Shown here one piece after another: positions 34,917 through 46,855 of a stretch of 64,000 bases of DNA. How positions within the stretch are numbered: the stretch's first letter is position 1; the number at the start of each line of letters is the position of its first letter. Under the pieces are notes generated by a model. That model was not told the DNA's origin and made no database searches. It worked only from the letters and a program-made list of their open reading frames with translations. The DNA is from Treponema sp. (GTDB taxonomy: Bacteria; Spirochaetota; Spirochaetia; Treponematales; Breznakiellaceae), in the NCBI GenBank assembly GCA_009781475.1, contig WQYB01000001.1:68489-132488 (forward strand), in the 5' to 3' direction. A program made the position numbers and the translations under genes.

Positions 34917-35901
34917 TATATGCCTGTATTATTTTTTTTATTAAAGGGTTACGCGCTACGTCAACCGTGTGTAAAAATGAAAAATGCAGTCCTTCAACTT
35001 CTCTTAAAATATCAAGAGCATTTAATAACCCCGATTCTGTTTTACGCGGAAGGTCTATTTGCGTTGAATCTCCTGTGATAATGGCTCTGGCTCCCGTTCC
35101 GATTCTTGTAAGGAACATTTTCATCTGTTCTTTTGTCGTGTTTTGCGCTTCATCAAGTATAACCATGCAGTCATTCAGGCTTCTGCCTCTCATGTACGCA
35201 AGAGGCGCTATTTCGATTGATCTTGTTTCTTCCATTCTGTTTATTACATCATAAGGAACCAGTGATTCCATCGCATCATAAAGAGGTTTTAAATAAGGAT
35301 CAATTTTTTGCGAGAGATCACCCGGCAGAAATCCTAAGTTTTCACCTGCTTCTACAACAGGACGGGTAAGGACTAGTTTGCGTATTTTTTTTGACAAAAG
35401 CATATATAAAGCGTACGCAATTGCAAGAAATGTTTTCCCGGTTCCAGCAGGACCTACGCAAAAACAAATTTCATTATTTATCATTCCCTGTATATAGTTA
35501 GCCTGATTTTTACTTCGCGGATAAACCCGTTTAAATCCATGCGGTATTTGAATCATCGAATCATGGAAAAGCTCTTTAGATTTTTCTTCATGTGTCTCTT
35601 GATTGGGAATAAATTCATCTGCGAGAGCTTTAATGTAATCAGCGGAAGGCTGTTCACCTTCTTTTACCGCCGCTATCAGGTTATCCATCATTGTTCTAAA
35701 GCGTTTGACTCCGTTTACATCCCTGCTTTCAAAATGAATTTCATTTCCTCTTGCTGTTATAAAACCGCCAAGGGAACCCTCAATAATCCGTAAATTACCG
35801 TCATTTGCTCCGCAAATACCGGAAAGTAATTCCCTGCTGTCAAAAGCTATAGTTAATCCTTCCTCCAAAAAAACCTCTTTATTTAATTTTATATCCTGCA
35901 A
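34900..35901 (-). CDS. phoH: PhoH-like ATPase
   Basis: 333 residues. Walker A in CVGPAGTGKTFLAIAYAL, Walker B in CMVILDEAQNTT, and RGRSLNDC plus TRIGTGARAIITGDSTQIDLPR typical of PhoH. Usually implicated in RNA metabolism with YbeY. It overlaps pgpH by 17 bases, supporting one operon. Confidence 0.94.
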   Translation of the reverse strand: MQDIKLNKEVFLEEGLTIAFDSRELLSGICGANDGNLRIIEGSLGGFITARGNEIHFESRDVNGVKRFRTMMDNLIAAVKEGEQPSADYIKALADEFIPNQETHEEKSKELFHDSMIQIPHGFKRVYPRSKNQANYIQGMINNEICFCVGPAGTGKTFLAIAYALYMLLSKKIRKLVLTRPVVEAGENLGFLPGDLSQKIDPYLKPLYDAMESLVPYDVINRMEETRSIEIAPLAYMRGRSLNDCMVILDEAQNTTKEQMKMFLTRIGTGARAIITGDSTQIDLPRKTESGLLNALDILREVEGLHFSFLHTVDVARNPLIKKIIQAYNENKN

Positions 35902-35935
35902 AATGAGCTCGTCAAGTGGAGAAGAAATGATGATA

Positions 35936-38900
35936 TTATCTTGTTACCCATCTGTTATTTTTCCCGTCATAGGCAATATCAGAATAAATTTCTGTAATTG
36001 GCGTCCATCTGACTGTAAATGATACATCAGCTACAATAGAAAACATATGAACAGGTGAAATTGTATTGCGGTGCGGATACATAGATATATCCAGTTCAGC
36101 TCTCCAATCACCTAAAAAGTGAGTTAATTTAAAATCAAATTTTTGCATTTTAAAACCTGAGCGGCGGCGTTTATCATCATCAAAAAAATTAAACGAATCA
36201 AATAAATCAGTAAATATATTGTTCTGCGGACCTTCTGGATACATAAATGTAAGATTATCCATACCAGGCATTCCTTTAAAGTAACGCATTATTACAGAAT
36301 TTTGGGTTGTTGCCGAAAATTTTAATTCGAGAAAACCCGGTATATTTAAATTTAATCCAAATGATAATTGAAAATTTGAATTTGTATGCTGGCGTAAATT
36401 AAAGTTTAATGATGCATTTGTATTAAAAGAAACAAACAAGCGGTTATTGATTAATTCGGTGCTTGGAGTAGTTTGATTATACGAAAATAATAATTCTTTT
36501 GGATTTAATATCTGATTTCCGTATTCTACCCATTCACCTCCGAATACAGGAAGTGTTTCAAACCTGTATCTGTAGGACTTATCGGCTGTAAATGCTGTTC
36601 TGAAATTCCATAATACCAATGATGTTGATATATGTGTAATATCGTTATCTTCTTCAGGTTTAATAATCATATTGTATGTAAATATACATTTATCATTAAA
36701 CTTAAGAGCTTGCGTAAAATTAATTGGTTTGAATATCCAATCGCTTTCCGGCGGTCTTTCTGTTCGGAAATTTAAATTTGTTTCGGAAATCCAAAAACGC
36801 AATGCAATACGGGTTTCAATCATTCCGTCAAGAGGAGGTAAATCGGCGCTTATAGAAATACTTTGAACTTTATCTCTTATATTAGCAGCTAATGATCCTG
36901 TAAGCCTGTGATTGTTAAGACCGTATATATCGATACCGTTTATTCTTTCTTCTTTTGCCCATGAACCCCACTGCGGAGTAAGTTCAGGACTGTCTCCGCC
37001 TGAATATCTTTTTGATCTTACCAATGTTCCTCTTAAACTGTATTGAATGCTGGATTGGCTGAATATTAGATTATCATGAAGCGGGCGAATAGAACTGTTA
37101 TATGCATAAAATGTTGAATAGTTTGTCTGACTGTATTGCTGTCTTCTGGCTTCCATCATTCTGTTTTCGTCAACATTGCCGCTGCCGTCAAGGAAAGCGT
37201 CTTCGTTTAAATAACCGTAATCTCTCCAAGTACCATTGCCGGATAATGTAAAAACATTGGAAAATAATCCGCTTGAATGATCTGCACGGAAATTTAAAGC
37301 GCTGTTTCCGCTGATGCTGGTAAGTATTGATTGAGTTTCATCCCAGGAAACCTGATCGAGGGTTTTCCAGTTTGCTGTCATAAATTGAAGCTCTGTGGAG
37401 CTGGCAGGACTTATCTGGTAATCAATTGATAATCTTGTATTTCCGGTTCCGGGAATTCTAAAAGTTTGCGTTAAAACAGGAGGAGTTAAAATATCTTTTG
37501 AAGCTGTATTATTTTCGGTATTTTCTTCATCAGCAGTCCACGGAGAAATCGGATTTCCAATTCCTTCCAAAGGATTTATTCTTTCACGGGTAGATATATC
37601 ATTTGGTCTGGTTAGGGATTGCTGTCCTCCAAATGAATATGGAGTTCCGGATATTACGCTTGACAGATTATATATTGTAAATTTATCGGGCGCAAAAAAG
37701 AAACGAGCGGGATTGTTATTATAAAATGAATCATTTCTGATAGTAAAATCTTCAATTGTTCTGAATGTTAAAGTTGTAGAAATATTTGTTATTGCAATTC
37801 TGGAGATAAAAGGAGATACAGAGGAAGTCGGAATATTCAAATTTCCGTTAACATGCCATTGATGTGTTCTTATTTCATTTTGAGTTAAAGGATCATCTCC
37901 TAATGCAGACCCTTGCTGAATCATATTAATCCAGTCCATGCTTTCTGCGCGGTTTAAAAAATCCCTATCAACAAAGGGATCAGAATAGAAAGGAAAACTC
38001 CATGAAATATTTCCCCTAGTACCGCTGATTGAACTATTAAATGTCATTCTATAACGGAAAGGAGCTGAAAAAGAAAAAAGATTGGAATGATTCCAGTCAT
38101 AAGAGCCGTCATAATCAGGTGCATAAGGAGTATAAACACCGTTAATCAGAGAAATTGTTCTTGTAAAACCAACTCCCAGTGAAAATTCTACCGGATTAAA
38201 AATCCCTGTTTTGGGAACAGTTAGATCAAGACCGATATACATTCCAAGATTAACATAATAATCTATAAATGCTTTTAAGCTAAGTTCATTGGGATCGACA
38301 ATTTTTCTGCCTGTGCTTCTTAAGAATAATCCTTGCAGTTCTTTTTCAGTATCATTTGAATTAGCCAGAAGTCTGCTTATTGAATTTGATTCGTCCGGAT
38401 TGGAGCGGGGCTGCCCGAATATATAAGTAGTTGTTTGAACAAATCCGCCTTCACGGCTGCGGTATCCGATAACAGGATGAAAAAAAAGTTCGTCACCCGG
38501 AAAATAAAAGAAAGGAATATAAAGTACTGGTATTACTCCAACTCTTAATACAGCGTTTAAAATTGCAAAATCAGAACCGGGTAATAGCCAAATCCTTGAT
38601 GCGCTTATAGACCAAAGCGCTTCTTCATTTGATCCATTTGTAATTTCTGCATCTCTTAGAATTGTAACATCCTGATCTGTACGTGTAATAACCGAACCTG
38701 AAAAAAGATATGTAGTTTCGTCATTTTCAATACTTCTTGTAGAACTTCCGTCAAGAAAAATACTTGCCCAATTATCAAGATTAACAGTTATATTTTCTCC
38801 CCTGAATGTTTCAATTCTGTCGCCGTCATCCTTTTCATAAAAAACCTGCCCTGATGCGGTAAGTATATTTCTGGTTCGGTTAAAAAGTACTTCATTCGCT

Positions 38901-39406
38901 CTTATTTTATGGATTGTATTGCCGTCTTTTAATGAAATAAAAACATCGCCTCTTAAACGGGCATACTCTTCATCGATTACATCAATTGTAAAATATTCAG
39001 ATACTTGCGCTGATTCAATAATTATTACTTTTTGATTATCATTATTTTGTGATGTTTGCGGTAAATCAAAATAGTTCTGTAAACGTCTGGAAAGATCTTC
39101 TCTTGAGCCGCTTTCCGAAAGTCCGAGTGTGCGGCTCCAAAGAGCAAGTTCGCTTAAGGTTGAAGTTCTTATCTCCATTTCTATACGCTGTCTTTCCGGA
39201 GAAAGTGAATAATTAAAATCGGGTTCTTCAGCTTCCTGAGCTTGTAATATTGAAAAAGAATTTAAGAAAATAAAGAATAAAAAACCACAGAGGACACGGA
39301 GGAACACGGAGGTTATGGTTCGAAAACTCATTCTTCCTCCGTGAAACTCCGTGTACTCCGTGGTAAAATTTCTTGTATTTTTATTCTTCTTATTTTCAAA
39401 TCTCAT
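35936..39406 (-). CDS. LptD/OstA-like outer-membrane barrel protein with repeat-derived insert
   Basis: 1156 residues. After the signal peptide ([16 protein letters not shown]) and a helical stretch comes an OstA/LptA-like domain ([43 protein letters not shown]) and a very long Asn/Ser/Tyr-rich beta barrel. It resembles the treponemal LptD-like protein TP0515; the substrate is unclear because treponemes lack classical LPS. The ATG overlaps the uvrA stop (ATGA), fixing the start, so residues ~14-42, encoded by a palindromic repeat, are inside the real gene ahead of the signal helix. Confidence 0.82.
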   Translation of the reverse strand: MRFENKKNKNTRNFTTEYTEFHGGRMSFRTITSVFLRVLCGFLFFIFLNSFSILQAQEAEEPDFNYSLSPERQRIEMEIRTSTLSELALWSRTLGLSESGSREDLSRRLQNYFDLPQTSQNNDNQKVIIIESAQVSEYFTIDVIDEEYARLRGDVFISLKDGNTIHKIRANEVLFNRTRNILTASGQVFYEKDDGDRIETFRGENITVNLDNWASIFLDGSSTRSIENDETTYLFSGSVITRTDQDVTILRDAEITNGSNEEALWSISASRIWLLPGSDFAILNAVLRVGVIPVLYIPFFYFPGDELFFHPVIGYRSREGGFVQTTTYIFGQPRSNPDESNSISRLLANSNDTEKELQGLFLRSTGRKIVDPNELSLKAFIDYYVNLGMYIGLDLTVPKTGIFNPVEFSLGVGFTRTISLINGVYTPYAPDYDGSYDWNHSNLFSFSAPFRYRMTFNSSISGTRGNISWSFPFYSDPFVDRDFLNRAESMDWINMIQQGSALGDDPLTQNEIRTHQWHVNGNLNIPTSSVSPFISRIAITNISTTLTFRTIEDFTIRNDSFYNNNPARFFFAPDKFTIYNLSSVISGTPYSFGGQQSLTRPNDISTRERINPLEGIGNPISPWTADEENTENNTASKDILTPPVLTQTFRIPGTGNTRLSIDYQISPASSTELQFMTANWKTLDQVSWDETQSILTSISGNSALNFRADHSSGLFSNVFTLSGNGTWRDYGYLNEDAFLDGSGNVDENRMMEARRQQYSQTNYSTFYAYNSSIRPLHDNLIFSQSSIQYSLRGTLVRSKRYSGGDSPELTPQWGSWAKEERINGIDIYGLNNHRLTGSLAANIRDKVQSISISADLPPLDGMIETRIALRFWISETNLNFRTERPPESDWIFKPINFTQALKFNDKCIFTYNMIIKPEEDNDITHISTSLVLWNFRTAFTADKSYRYRFETLPVFGGEWVEYGNQILNPKELLFSYNQTTPSTELINNRLFVSFNTNASLNFNLRQHTNSNFQLSFGLNLNIPGFLELKFSATTQNSVIMRYFKGMPGMDNLTFMYPEGPQNNIFTDLFDSFNFFDDDKRRRSGFKMQKFDFKLTHFLGDWRAELDISMYPHRNTISPVHMFSIVADVSFTVRWTPITEIYSDIAYDGKNNRWVTR
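39283..39365. repeat. CACGGAG palindromic repeat, family A, within the lptD-like gene
   Basis: AACCACAGAGGACACGGAGG at one end and GTGAAACTCCGTGTACTCCG at the other flank a ~30-base centre. It is nearly identical in its arms to 55763-55845 and, inverted, to 3461-3534. Read in frame as [10 protein letters not shown] and SVFLRVLCG in the host protein. Confidence 0.88.
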
Positions 39407-42246
39407 TTTTTTCCAGTTTTTCGGGCGCGCTTTAGCATGTCCGCAATATAAAAACCAGTGTAAGATGTTTCACATTTTGCAATTTGCTCGGGCGTACCAG
39501 TAGCTATTACATATCCGCCTTTTTCGCCGCCTTCAGGACCTAGATCAATAATATAATCGGCTTGTAAAAGGACATCAAGGTTATGTTCTATCATTATAAC
39601 TGTATTTCCCTGTTCTACCAAGCGTTGTATAACTTCCATTAACTGTTTTACATCAGCAAAATGAAGCCCCGTTGTAGGTTCGTCGAGGATGTACATGGTT
39701 CTGCCTGTAGAGCGTTTAGAAAGCTCCAGAGCCAGTTTAACACGCTGAGCTTCTCCGCCGGAAAGGGTCAGCGCCGATTGTCCCAGTTTTACATAACCCA
39801 AACCTACAGAAAGCAATGTTTCCATTTTTCTGGCAATCTGCGGAATGGGAGCGAAAAAAGCGGCAGCTTCTTCGATAGTCATATCAAGGATTTCGCTTAT
39901 ATTTTTGCCTTTATAGCGGATTTCCAGGGTTTCTCTGTTAAATCTTTTACCGTGGCAGACATCGCATGTTATGTATACATCCGGCAGAAAGTTCATTTCG
40001 ATTTTTTTTGTTCCGTCTCCTTCGCAATGTTCGCATCTGCCGCCTTTGACATTAAACGAAAAACGTCCCGGTTTATAACCTCTCATTCTGGATTCGGGTA
40101 GATTAGCGAACATGTCTCTTATGGCAGTAAAACCTTCGACATAGGTGATCGGGTTTGAACGGGGAGTCCTTCCTATAGGACTTTGATCGATGTCGATAAC
40201 TTTGTCGATATGTTCGTAGCCGTCTAATCTTTTGTGTGCGCCTTCTGTATGGTTTGAATCATAAACCTTGTTAGCAAGCGCGGGATATAAAACATCTGAT
40301 AATAATGTAGATTTTCCCGAACCGGAAACTCCTGTAATACAGGTAAAAAGTCCAAGCGGAATTTGTACATTGATGTTTTTTAAATTATGCTCGCTTGCTC
40401 CTTTTATTTTTATAAAAGCGCCGTTGCCTTTTCGTCTTTCTTTTGGAATATCGATGCGAAGAAGTCCTGCCAGGTATTGACCTGTAAGGCTTTTTTTTAC
40501 TTTCATTATATCTTCGGGTCTTCCCTGCGCGACAACGTGTCCGCCATGAACACCAGCACCCGGTCCCAAATCTACGATATGGTCGGCTGTTCGCAAAGTT
40601 TGTTCGTCATGTTCGACTACAATTAAAGTGTTGCCAAGGTCGCGCAGGTACAATAATGTGTCGATAAGGCGTTGGTTGTCTCTTTGGTGAAGCCCGATAG
40701 ACGGCTCGTCTAAAATATATAAAACACCTACAAGACTTGATCCTATCTGCGTTGCAAGCCTGATACGTTGGGCTTCACCACCGGAAAGAGTAGAAGCCTT
40801 ACGCTCAAGGCTAAGATAATCCAACCCTACATTTTTCATAAAGCCAAGTCGGGCGTTTATTTCTTTTAAAATCTGATATGCGATTTTATTTTCGCTTTTA
40901 TTTAATTTTATATGTTCGAAAAACTTTAAAGAATCCGTTACAGAAAGTTTTGAAAGTTCCCAGATGTTTTTCCCCGCGACAGTGACAGCTAACACTTCCG
41001 GCTTTAAACGTTTTCCGCCGCAATCTTCGCAAGGTTTGTGACTCATAAATTTTTCAAGCCAGTCTTTTACACCCTGCGAAGAAGTATCGATATAACGGCG
41101 TTTTAATTCTTCCAGTATTCCTTGAAATTTTGACTGGTATTCAAAATGGCTAGTGCCTTCTTTGTTCACGTAACGCACCTTTACTTCTTCATCGCTGCCG
41201 TAAAGAATTGCGTTTACTATTTTTTTCGGCAACTTGTTAAAAGGCATATCAAGACTGAATTTATGGTGTTTGGCAAGACCCTGAAAACGGCTGCGGTTCC
41301 ATGCGCTGTCGGGGTTATATGGAATAACTCCGCCTTCGTTAAATGACAAACTGCGGTCTGGAATTACAAGGTCAGGATCAAATTCCAGCTTTGCGCCAAG
41401 ACCTGAACAGCCGGGGCACGCTCCGAATGGATTGTTAAAAGAAAAAAGCCGAGGTTGCAGTTCAGGAATCGAAACACCGCAGTCCGGGCAAGAGTTTTTC
41501 TGCGAAAAAATTTGTTCCGAGTTTTTGCCGTCTTCTGTAATCAAAACAATCATTAAACCGTCTGTAGTCTGTAAAGCGGCTTCTACCGATTCTGCCAGTC
41601 TTGCGCGGATTTCTTTTTTTATTACAAGCCTGTCTACGATAATTTCGATTGAATGTTTTTTTTGTTTATCAAGTTTTATATTTTCGTCCAGGTTAACTGG
41701 AACACCGTCTATACGCGCACGGGCAAAACCTGCTTTTCGGGCATCTTCGATTATTTTTTGATGTTCACCTTTTTTCCCGCGGATAACGGGAGCTAAAAGC
41801 TGTACTTTTGTTCCTTCTTTAAACTGCATAATTGTTTCAATTATTAAATCTACTGGTTGCTCGCGGATTTCCTTGCCGCAGATGGGGCAGTGGGCTATGC
41901 CGATTCGTGCGTAAAGCAGGCGGTAATAATCGTAAATTTCTGTTACAGTGCCGACAGTTGACCTGGGATTGCGATGCGTAGTTTTTTGTTCGATGGAAAT
42001 TGCCGGGGAAAGCCCTTCGATATAATCTAAATCAGGCTTGTCCATCCGCCCCAGAAATTGACGGGCATAAGCGGAAAGGCTTTCTACATAACGGCGCTGT
42101 CCTTCTGCGAAAATTGTGTCAAATGCCAGGGAGCTTTTGCCGGAACCCGAAAGCCCTGAAATTACGATAAGATTGTCACGAGGCAGTTCCAAATCGATAT
42201 TTTTAAGGTTATGCTCCCGAGCTCCCTTGATGATAAGTTTGTCCAT
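39403..42246 (-). CDS. uvrA: Excinuclease ABC subunit A
   Basis: 947 residues, full length. Two ATPase halves: Walker [10 protein letters not shown] near residue 32 and GVSGSGKST in the second half; signatures [17 protein letters not shown] and [16 protein letters not shown]; Walker [13 protein letters not shown] and [12 protein letters not shown]. Zinc modules CPDCG...CPGCSG and CEHCEGDG...CDVCHGKR are intact. Damage recognition in nucleotide excision repair with UvrB; the coupling factor Mfd is encoded in the same window. No obvious ribosome site before the ATG. Confidence 0.98.
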   Translation of the reverse strand: MDKLIIKGAREHNLKNIDLELPRDNLIVISGLSGSGKSSLAFDTIFAEGQRRYVESLSAYARQFLGRMDKPDLDYIEGLSPAISIEQKTTHRNPRSTVGTVTEIYDYYRLLYARIGIAHCPICGKEIREQPVDLIIETIMQFKEGTKVQLLAPVIRGKKGEHQKIIEDARKAGFARARIDGVPVNLDENIKLDKQKKHSIEIIVDRLVIKKEIRARLAESVEAALQTTDGLMIVLITEDGKNSEQIFSQKNSCPDCGVSIPELQPRLFSFNNPFGACPGCSGLGAKLEFDPDLVIPDRSLSFNEGGVIPYNPDSAWNRSRFQGLAKHHKFSLDMPFNKLPKKIVNAILYGSDEEVKVRYVNKEGTSHFEYQSKFQGILEELKRRYIDTSSQGVKDWLEKFMSHKPCEDCGGKRLKPEVLAVTVAGKNIWELSKLSVTDSLKFFEHIKLNKSENKIAYQILKEINARLGFMKNVGLDYLSLERKASTLSGGEAQRIRLATQIGSSLVGVLYILDEPSIGLHQRDNQRLIDTLLYLRDLGNTLIVVEHDEQTLRTADHIVDLGPGAGVHGGHVVAQGRPEDIMKVKKSLTGQYLAGLLRIDIPKERRKGNGAFIKIKGASEHNLKNINVQIPLGLFTCITGVSGSGKSTLLSDVLYPALANKVYDSNHTEGAHKRLDGYEHIDKVIDIDQSPIGRTPRSNPITYVEGFTAIRDMFANLPESRMRGYKPGRFSFNVKGGRCEHCEGDGTKKIEMNFLPDVYITCDVCHGKRFNRETLEIRYKGKNISEILDMTIEEAAAFFAPIPQIARKMETLLSVGLGYVKLGQSALTLSGGEAQRVKLALELSKRSTGRTMYILDEPTTGLHFADVKQLMEVIQRLVEQGNTVIMIEHNLDVLLQADYIIDLGPEGGEKGGYVIATGTPEQIAKCETSYTGFYIADMLKRARKTGKK

Positions 42247-42327
42247 AATTTACAAGGATAACACAAATCATGACCGCTGCCTAGTAACTGCTAAACATTT
42301 GTTTAGTTATACTAAAATTATAAATAG

Positions 42328-42356
42328 TTGCTATATATTTAACAATAAAGTAATAT
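42328..42356 (+). promoter_or_regulatory. sigma70-type promoter of the double-NDK gene
   Basis: TTGCTA (42328-42333), a 17-base spacer, then TAATAT (42351-42356). The predicted start point (~42363) is within about three bases of the ATG at 42366, and no Shine-Dalgarno exists, so the transcript would be leaderless. Confidence 0.5.
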
Positions 42357-42365
42357 ATTAAGAAT

Positions 42366-43535
42366 ATGAGTATTGGTTTATCCTATGTTTTTGTAACTCC
42401 ATACACCATCGCAAAAAGCAGGACTGGAGGGGTACTTTCAAGGCTGCTTTCAAGAACCGGTTTAGATTTGATTGGGGCTCAAATATTTACGGCTGATCAG
42501 CAATTTGCCGATGATTTTGCCGCTTCTTTAAGAGAACGTTCTCCTAAAAATCAATTAATGCTTTTAGCAGATTATGTTAAGCAATATCTGGGTCCTTCAG
42601 GCGGCCGCCCTCATAGAACACTTATGCTTCTGTTTAAAGGGGATAACCCCTGTGAACAGCTTTTAAAAGTATGCGGGCATTTGTACACACAGCATGTAGA
42701 AGTTAATTCACTCGTCGGAGAAACAATAAGGGATACATATTCAGATCTTATTTTTGATGCTAATAATCCGGAAGAAGTACGCTACTTTGAACCTGCTGTT
42801 ATTACTCCAAGACATCAGGAAGAAGCCAATAAAGATTTAAAGTTTATCGCCAAGTTTCTTGAAGGGAAGGAAAATCTTGTTCAAAATGTTGTATATGATG
42901 ATCCTTCAAAGATTGAAAGGACGCTTGTAATAATAAAACCCGATAACTGGACTCACAATTCATCAAGACCGGGAGCCATTATCGATATGTTTTCACGAAC
43001 AGGATTAAGAATTATTGGCATAAAAATTCACCAATTTTCCCTGGCAGAGGCTTTAGATTTTTACGGTCCTGTAGAAGCCCAGCTTAAGGAAAGGCTTGCT
43101 CCAAAATACGGAAAGCAGGCAAGGGAACTATTGGAAAAAGAATTTCAATTTCCATTAAATGATAATATTGAAAAAATACTTGCAGAAAGTTTAGGAATAG
43201 AGTGTGCAAAAAATCAATTTAGCCATGTTGTTGAATTTATATCTGGAAAAAGACCCGGATGCCATACAGCGGAAGAAATACAAAAAGCCGGAAATGTTAA
43301 ATGTATGATTTTGGTTTATGAAGGACAGAACGCAATTAATAAGATACGTGATGTATTAGGTTCTACAGACCCCAATAAAGCAGCCGACGGAACAGTACGC
43401 CGTGAATTTGGAAGCAACATAATGGTAAATACAGCTCATGCTTCTGATTCAACGGATAGTTTTGAACGCGAACAAAATATTGTAAGGATTAATCATAATC
43501 CTGTTGTTTCATTAATTAATGAAAATATAAAGTAA
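42366..43535 (+). CDS. Tandem nucleoside-diphosphate-kinase-fold protein
   Basis: 389 residues with two NDK-like halves. Half 2 (~185-375) has the kinase hallmarks: ERTLVIIKPDNW, MFSRTGLRIIGIKIHQFSL, VYEGQNAINKIRDVLGSTDP, RREFGSNIMVN and the phospho-acceptor His358 in NTAHASDS. It carries a long extra helical segment (~235-290) compared with ordinary ~140-residue NDKs. Half 1 (~5-140) keeps the fold pattern (YVFVTPYTIAKSRTGGVLSRLLSRTGLDLIGAQI) but lacks the His motif and is probably non-catalytic. Likely role: NTP balancing or a regulatory variant. Confidence 0.8.
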   Translation: MSIGLSYVFVTPYTIAKSRTGGVLSRLLSRTGLDLIGAQIFTADQQFADDFAASLRERSPKNQLMLLADYVKQYLGPSGGRPHRTLMLLFKGDNPCEQLLKVCGHLYTQHVEVNSLVGETIRDTYSDLIFDANNPEEVRYFEPAVITPRHQEEANKDLKFIAKFLEGKENLVQNVVYDDPSKIERTLVIIKPDNWTHNSSRPGAIIDMFSRTGLRIIGIKIHQFSLAEALDFYGPVEAQLKERLAPKYGKQARELLEKEFQFPLNDNIEKILAESLGIECAKNQFSHVVEFISGKRPGCHTAEEIQKAGNVKCMILVYEGQNAINKIRDVLGSTDPNKAADGTVRREFGSNIMVNTAHASDSTDSFEREQNIVRINHNPVVSLINENIK

Positions 43536-43547
43536 GGAGGTTTGTCA

Positions 43548-44360
43548 ATGAAAAAAGCAATATATATTTTATTATTTATTATTTTAATTTTTTCAGGCTG
43601 CGCGACCAATCCTGTAACAGGAAAAACATCAATAGCTATAATTCCAAATAGCATGCTTTTTCCTATGTCTTTTACTCAATATGATACTTTTCTGCGGGAA
43701 AATTCTGTCGTAAGAGGCACTGCCGAAGCTCAAATGCTTACAAGGGTAGGTATGAGGCTTGCGGATGCTGCTCAGAAACTGCTTGCTGCTGAAGGACAGC
43801 CGAATTATTTAAGTGATTACCGATGGGAATTTACATTAATACGGGATAATTCAATAAACGCATGGGCAATGCCGGGAGGCAAAATTGTTTTTTATACCGG
43901 AATTCTTCCTGTTACACGAAACGAAACAGGAATAGCAGTTGTTATGGGACATGAAATTGCTCATCAAATTCTTAATCACGGGCAGCAGCGGATGAGTGCG
44001 GACTTGCTCCAGCAAATCGGCGCTATCGGAGTAGCTGTAGCTACATCCAATCAATCTCCTGAAACTCAAGCGCTTATAATGACAGCTTACGGCGTTGGCT
44101 CGGAATTGGGAGGCACTTTACCTTTCAGCCGTCAGCACGAATATGAAGCAGACAGATATGGTTTATTATTAATGGCAATAGCAGGGTATAATCCCGATGA
44201 AGCTATTGTTTTTTGGGAAAGAATGTCTTCGATGGGAGGAGGCAGTGTACCGGAATTTTTAAGCACACATCCTTCTGATGCAAACAGAATAAGGAACCTT
44301 AGAAATTTTGCACCGGAAGCAAAACAAAGAGCAGTTACGTTTGGCGTAACGTTTAATTAA
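43548..44360 (+). CDS. M48-family metalloprotease lipoprotein
   Basis: 270 residues from the ATG at 43548 (AAGGAGG at 43534-43540). Lipoprotein signal KKAIYILLFIILIFSGC, then WAMPGGKIVFYTGIL, zinc motif MGHEIAHQILNHG (HExxH) and the third ligand Glu in RQHEYEADRYGL. It resembles LoiP/YcaL/YggG peptidases of the envelope. It follows the NDK gene and precedes an MCP gene. Confidence 0.92.
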   Translation: MKKAIYILLFIILIFSGCATNPVTGKTSIAIIPNSMLFPMSFTQYDTFLRENSVVRGTAEAQMLTRVGMRLADAAQKLLAAEGQPNYLSDYRWEFTLIRDNSINAWAMPGGKIVFYTGILPVTRNETGIAVVMGHEIAHQILNHGQQRMSADLLQQIGAIGVAVATSNQSPETQALIMTAYGVGSELGGTLPFSRQHEYEADRYGLLLMAIAGYNPDEAIVFWERMSSMGGGSVPEFLSTHPSDANRIRNLRNFAPEAKQRAVTFGVTFN

Positions 44361-44385
44361 AACTCAGATTAATTAGGAGGTCTTT

Positions 44386-46851
44386 ATGAAATTAAAAATG
44401 CGTATACCGTTTCTTTTTGGTTTGGTTGTATTAATAACCGCGTTAGGTATGGGAATTGTAATGTATTTAATCAGTTCTTCAAATCTTGAATCAGTTGTCG
44501 TCGAATCAATAGGCGATAGAAATGAATCCAATGCTGAACTTATAAGCGTTACTTTGAATGGGCAGCTCGATATTTTACAGGAAATTGCAAATAGAGCAAG
44601 ATCTAGAACAATGGATTGGGAACAGGTACAGCCGTCATTATTGCCTGATATAACCCGTATTGGCGCTACTGATATGAGTTTGATTTACCCAAATGGTATT
44701 TCTTATGATGTAAGAGCAGGTAATACCCTTGACCTTTCAGACCGTGAATATTTTAAAAAGGCTATGACGGGAGAAAAAACTATTGAAGTAGTATTCAGCC
44801 GTCAGTCAAACAGTCTTATGGTTATGTTTGCTGTCCCTGTTTATCCTAATGACCAGCCTGGCGCTCCTGTTATTGGTGTAATAGTAGCAGCAAAAGACGG
44901 CAGCCGTACTTTATCAAATATAGTAATAAACTTAAAAAGCAGTATGCCAAGCGCCTACAGTTATCTTATAAATAATCAGGGAACTGCAATTGCGCATCCG
45001 AATAATACACTGGTAACAAATGAATTTAACCCGATTAAAGAAGCCGCAAGTAATTCTTCCTATAGAGCACTTGCAAACCTTGTGGAAAATGCTTTGATTG
45101 AAAGAAATGGATTTGGACTTTATACATTCGATGGAAAAGTTTTAATCGGAAAGTATAATGAAGTCCCCGGTTATCCCTGGCTATTATTCAGCTCGATTGA
45201 ACAAGATGATATTAAAAGCTATTTGATTTACTTGCGTAATGTCGCCGTAATAGTCGGTTTAGCTTTTTTTCTGTTTGGAATAATTCTTGCAATATTTATA
45301 GGCGGAGCAATAACAAGACCTGTCAGAGAAGTTGTAGATACTTTAAAGGATATTTCAGAGGGTGAAGGAGATCTGACCCATGCTATTCATGAAGTAGGAA
45401 AAGATGAACTTACAGAATTGGCATTTTATTTTAACAAAACATTTGGAAATATCAGAAACATGATAACGATAATAAAACATAAAGTCGGCGCTCTTACCAA
45501 TACCGGTCATGAGCTTTCCGTAAATATGACAAAAACTTCAAATTCAGTTGATGATATTTCAAAGAATTTTGAAAACATTCAGGATCTTGAAGAAAAACAG
45601 CATCAGGGTTCTATTGAAGTAGACAAATCGCTCAATATTATCAGAGATAATATTGATTATCAGGCAAAATTGATCGAAGAACAGACAGAAAGCGTTAATA
45701 CATCATCTTCCGCAATAGAAGAAATGACAGCTAACATTCATTCTGTTAACAAGTCACTTGTGGAAAATAACAAGTGCGTTGAAAATCTTGCAGACGCTTC
45801 CGAAGAAGGAAGAACAGCGCTTCAGGGAGTTGTACAGAAAATTCTTGATATTGCCAAAGATTCGGAAGGTCTATTGGAAATTAACTCTGTAATGGATAAT
45901 ATTGCAGCTCAGACAAACCTGCTTTCCATGAATGCCGCAATCGAAGCTGCACATGCAGGAGAAGCGGGAAAAGGGTTTGCCGTTGTTGCGGATGAAATAC
46001 GAAAACTTGCCGAATCTTCATCACAGCAGTCAAAAACAACAGCTTCTATGTTAAAGAAAATTAAAACATCCATAGACAGTATTACAAAATCATCTAACGA
46101 TGTTTTATCGCGCTTTGAAGCAATTGACAACGGCGTAAAAACTGTTACCGAACATGAAGTTAATATCCGTAATGCAATGGAAGAACAGGCTATCGGAGGG
46201 CAGCAAATACTTGAATCTGTTGGACGTTTAAAAGAAATTACAATATCTGTTCAAAAAGGTTCGGAAAAAATGTCTGATTCCGGTACTAATCTTATAAGAG
46301 AAACAGATTCCTTCATCAAACTCAGCAGCGATGCCATTAAAGGAATGAACGATATAGTAAACGGCGCTTTAAAAGAAATAAAAGTTGCTGTAACTCATGT
46401 AACGGAAATGAGCGAAAAGAACAATCAAAACTTCGGCGATCTTAAATCTGAAACATTAAAATTCAAAGTAACAACCGGTAATGAAAAGAAAAAAGTTCTT
46501 GTTATCGATGATGACAGAAATCATCTGACAATGACAAAGAGCTTCCTTGACCAGGATTACGAAGTTATTACTGTAGAAACCTGTGAAGAAGCCTTAAGAA
46601 GTCTATTCAACGGACTTATTCCAAACTTTATCCTGCTCGATCTTATGATGCCTGAAGTTGACGGATGGGAAACATTTGAAAGATTAAAAAGAATTACCGT
46701 ACTTAACAAAACTCCGCTTGCAATATTTACATCATCAGATGATCCTGCGGATCAAAACAAGGCAAGGGAAATGGGCGCAATTGACTATATCAGGAAACCA
46801 TGCAAGAAGAGCGAACTTTTGGAAAGATTGGATAAACATATTAATAAATAA
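44386..46851 (+). CDS. Methyl-accepting chemotaxis protein fused to a C-terminal receiver domain
   Basis: 821 residues. Membrane helix (~7-30), dCache-like sensor (~35-275, [20 protein letters not shown]), second helix (~285-307), HAMP (~306-360), coiled-coil signalling domain with the conserved tip [21 protein letters not shown] near 504-530, and then, unusually, a receiver domain (~700-821) with DDD, phospho-acceptor Asp752 in [12 protein letters not shown] and Lys in IRKPCKK. The receiver may be phosphorylated by the CheA it activates, giving built-in feedback. AGGAGG precedes the ATG. Confidence 0.93.
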   Translation: MKLKMRIPFLFGLVVLITALGMGIVMYLISSSNLESVVVESIGDRNESNAELISVTLNGQLDILQEIANRARSRTMDWEQVQPSLLPDITRIGATDMSLIYPNGISYDVRAGNTLDLSDREYFKKAMTGEKTIEVVFSRQSNSLMVMFAVPVYPNDQPGAPVIGVIVAAKDGSRTLSNIVINLKSSMPSAYSYLINNQGTAIAHPNNTLVTNEFNPIKEAASNSSYRALANLVENALIERNGFGLYTFDGKVLIGKYNEVPGYPWLLFSSIEQDDIKSYLIYLRNVAVIVGLAFFLFGIILAIFIGGAITRPVREVVDTLKDISEGEGDLTHAIHEVGKDELTELAFYFNKTFGNIRNMITIIKHKVGALTNTGHELSVNMTKTSNSVDDISKNFENIQDLEEKQHQGSIEVDKSLNIIRDNIDYQAKLIEEQTESVNTSSSAIEEMTANIHSVNKSLVENNKCVENLADASEEGRTALQGVVQKILDIAKDSEGLLEINSVMDNIAAQTNLLSMNAAIEAAHAGEAGKGFAVVADEIRKLAESSSQQSKTTASMLKKIKTSIDSITKSSNDVLSRFEAIDNGVKTVTEHEVNIRNAMEEQAIGGQQILESVGRLKEITISVQKGSEKMSDSGTNLIRETDSFIKLSSDAIKGMNDIVNGALKEIKVAVTHVTEMSEKNNQNFGDLKSETLKFKVTTGNEKKKVLVIDDDRNHLTMTKSFLDQDYEVITVETCEEALRSLFNGLIPNFILLDLMMPEVDGWETFERLKRITVLNKTPLAIFTSSDDPADQNKAREMGAIDYIRKPCKKSELLERLDKHINK

Positions 46852-46855
46852 TGGT

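Noticed and set aside
35936-39406. Evidence for lipopolysaccharide in this organism from the LptD-like gene
   Set aside because: Treponemes keep LptD-like proteins without classical LPS genes; none of the other lpt or lpx genes are in the window.
39661-41761. Plus-strand frames opposite uvrA
   Set aside because: Shadow frames; uvrA on the minus strand is fully conserved and accounts for the DNA.
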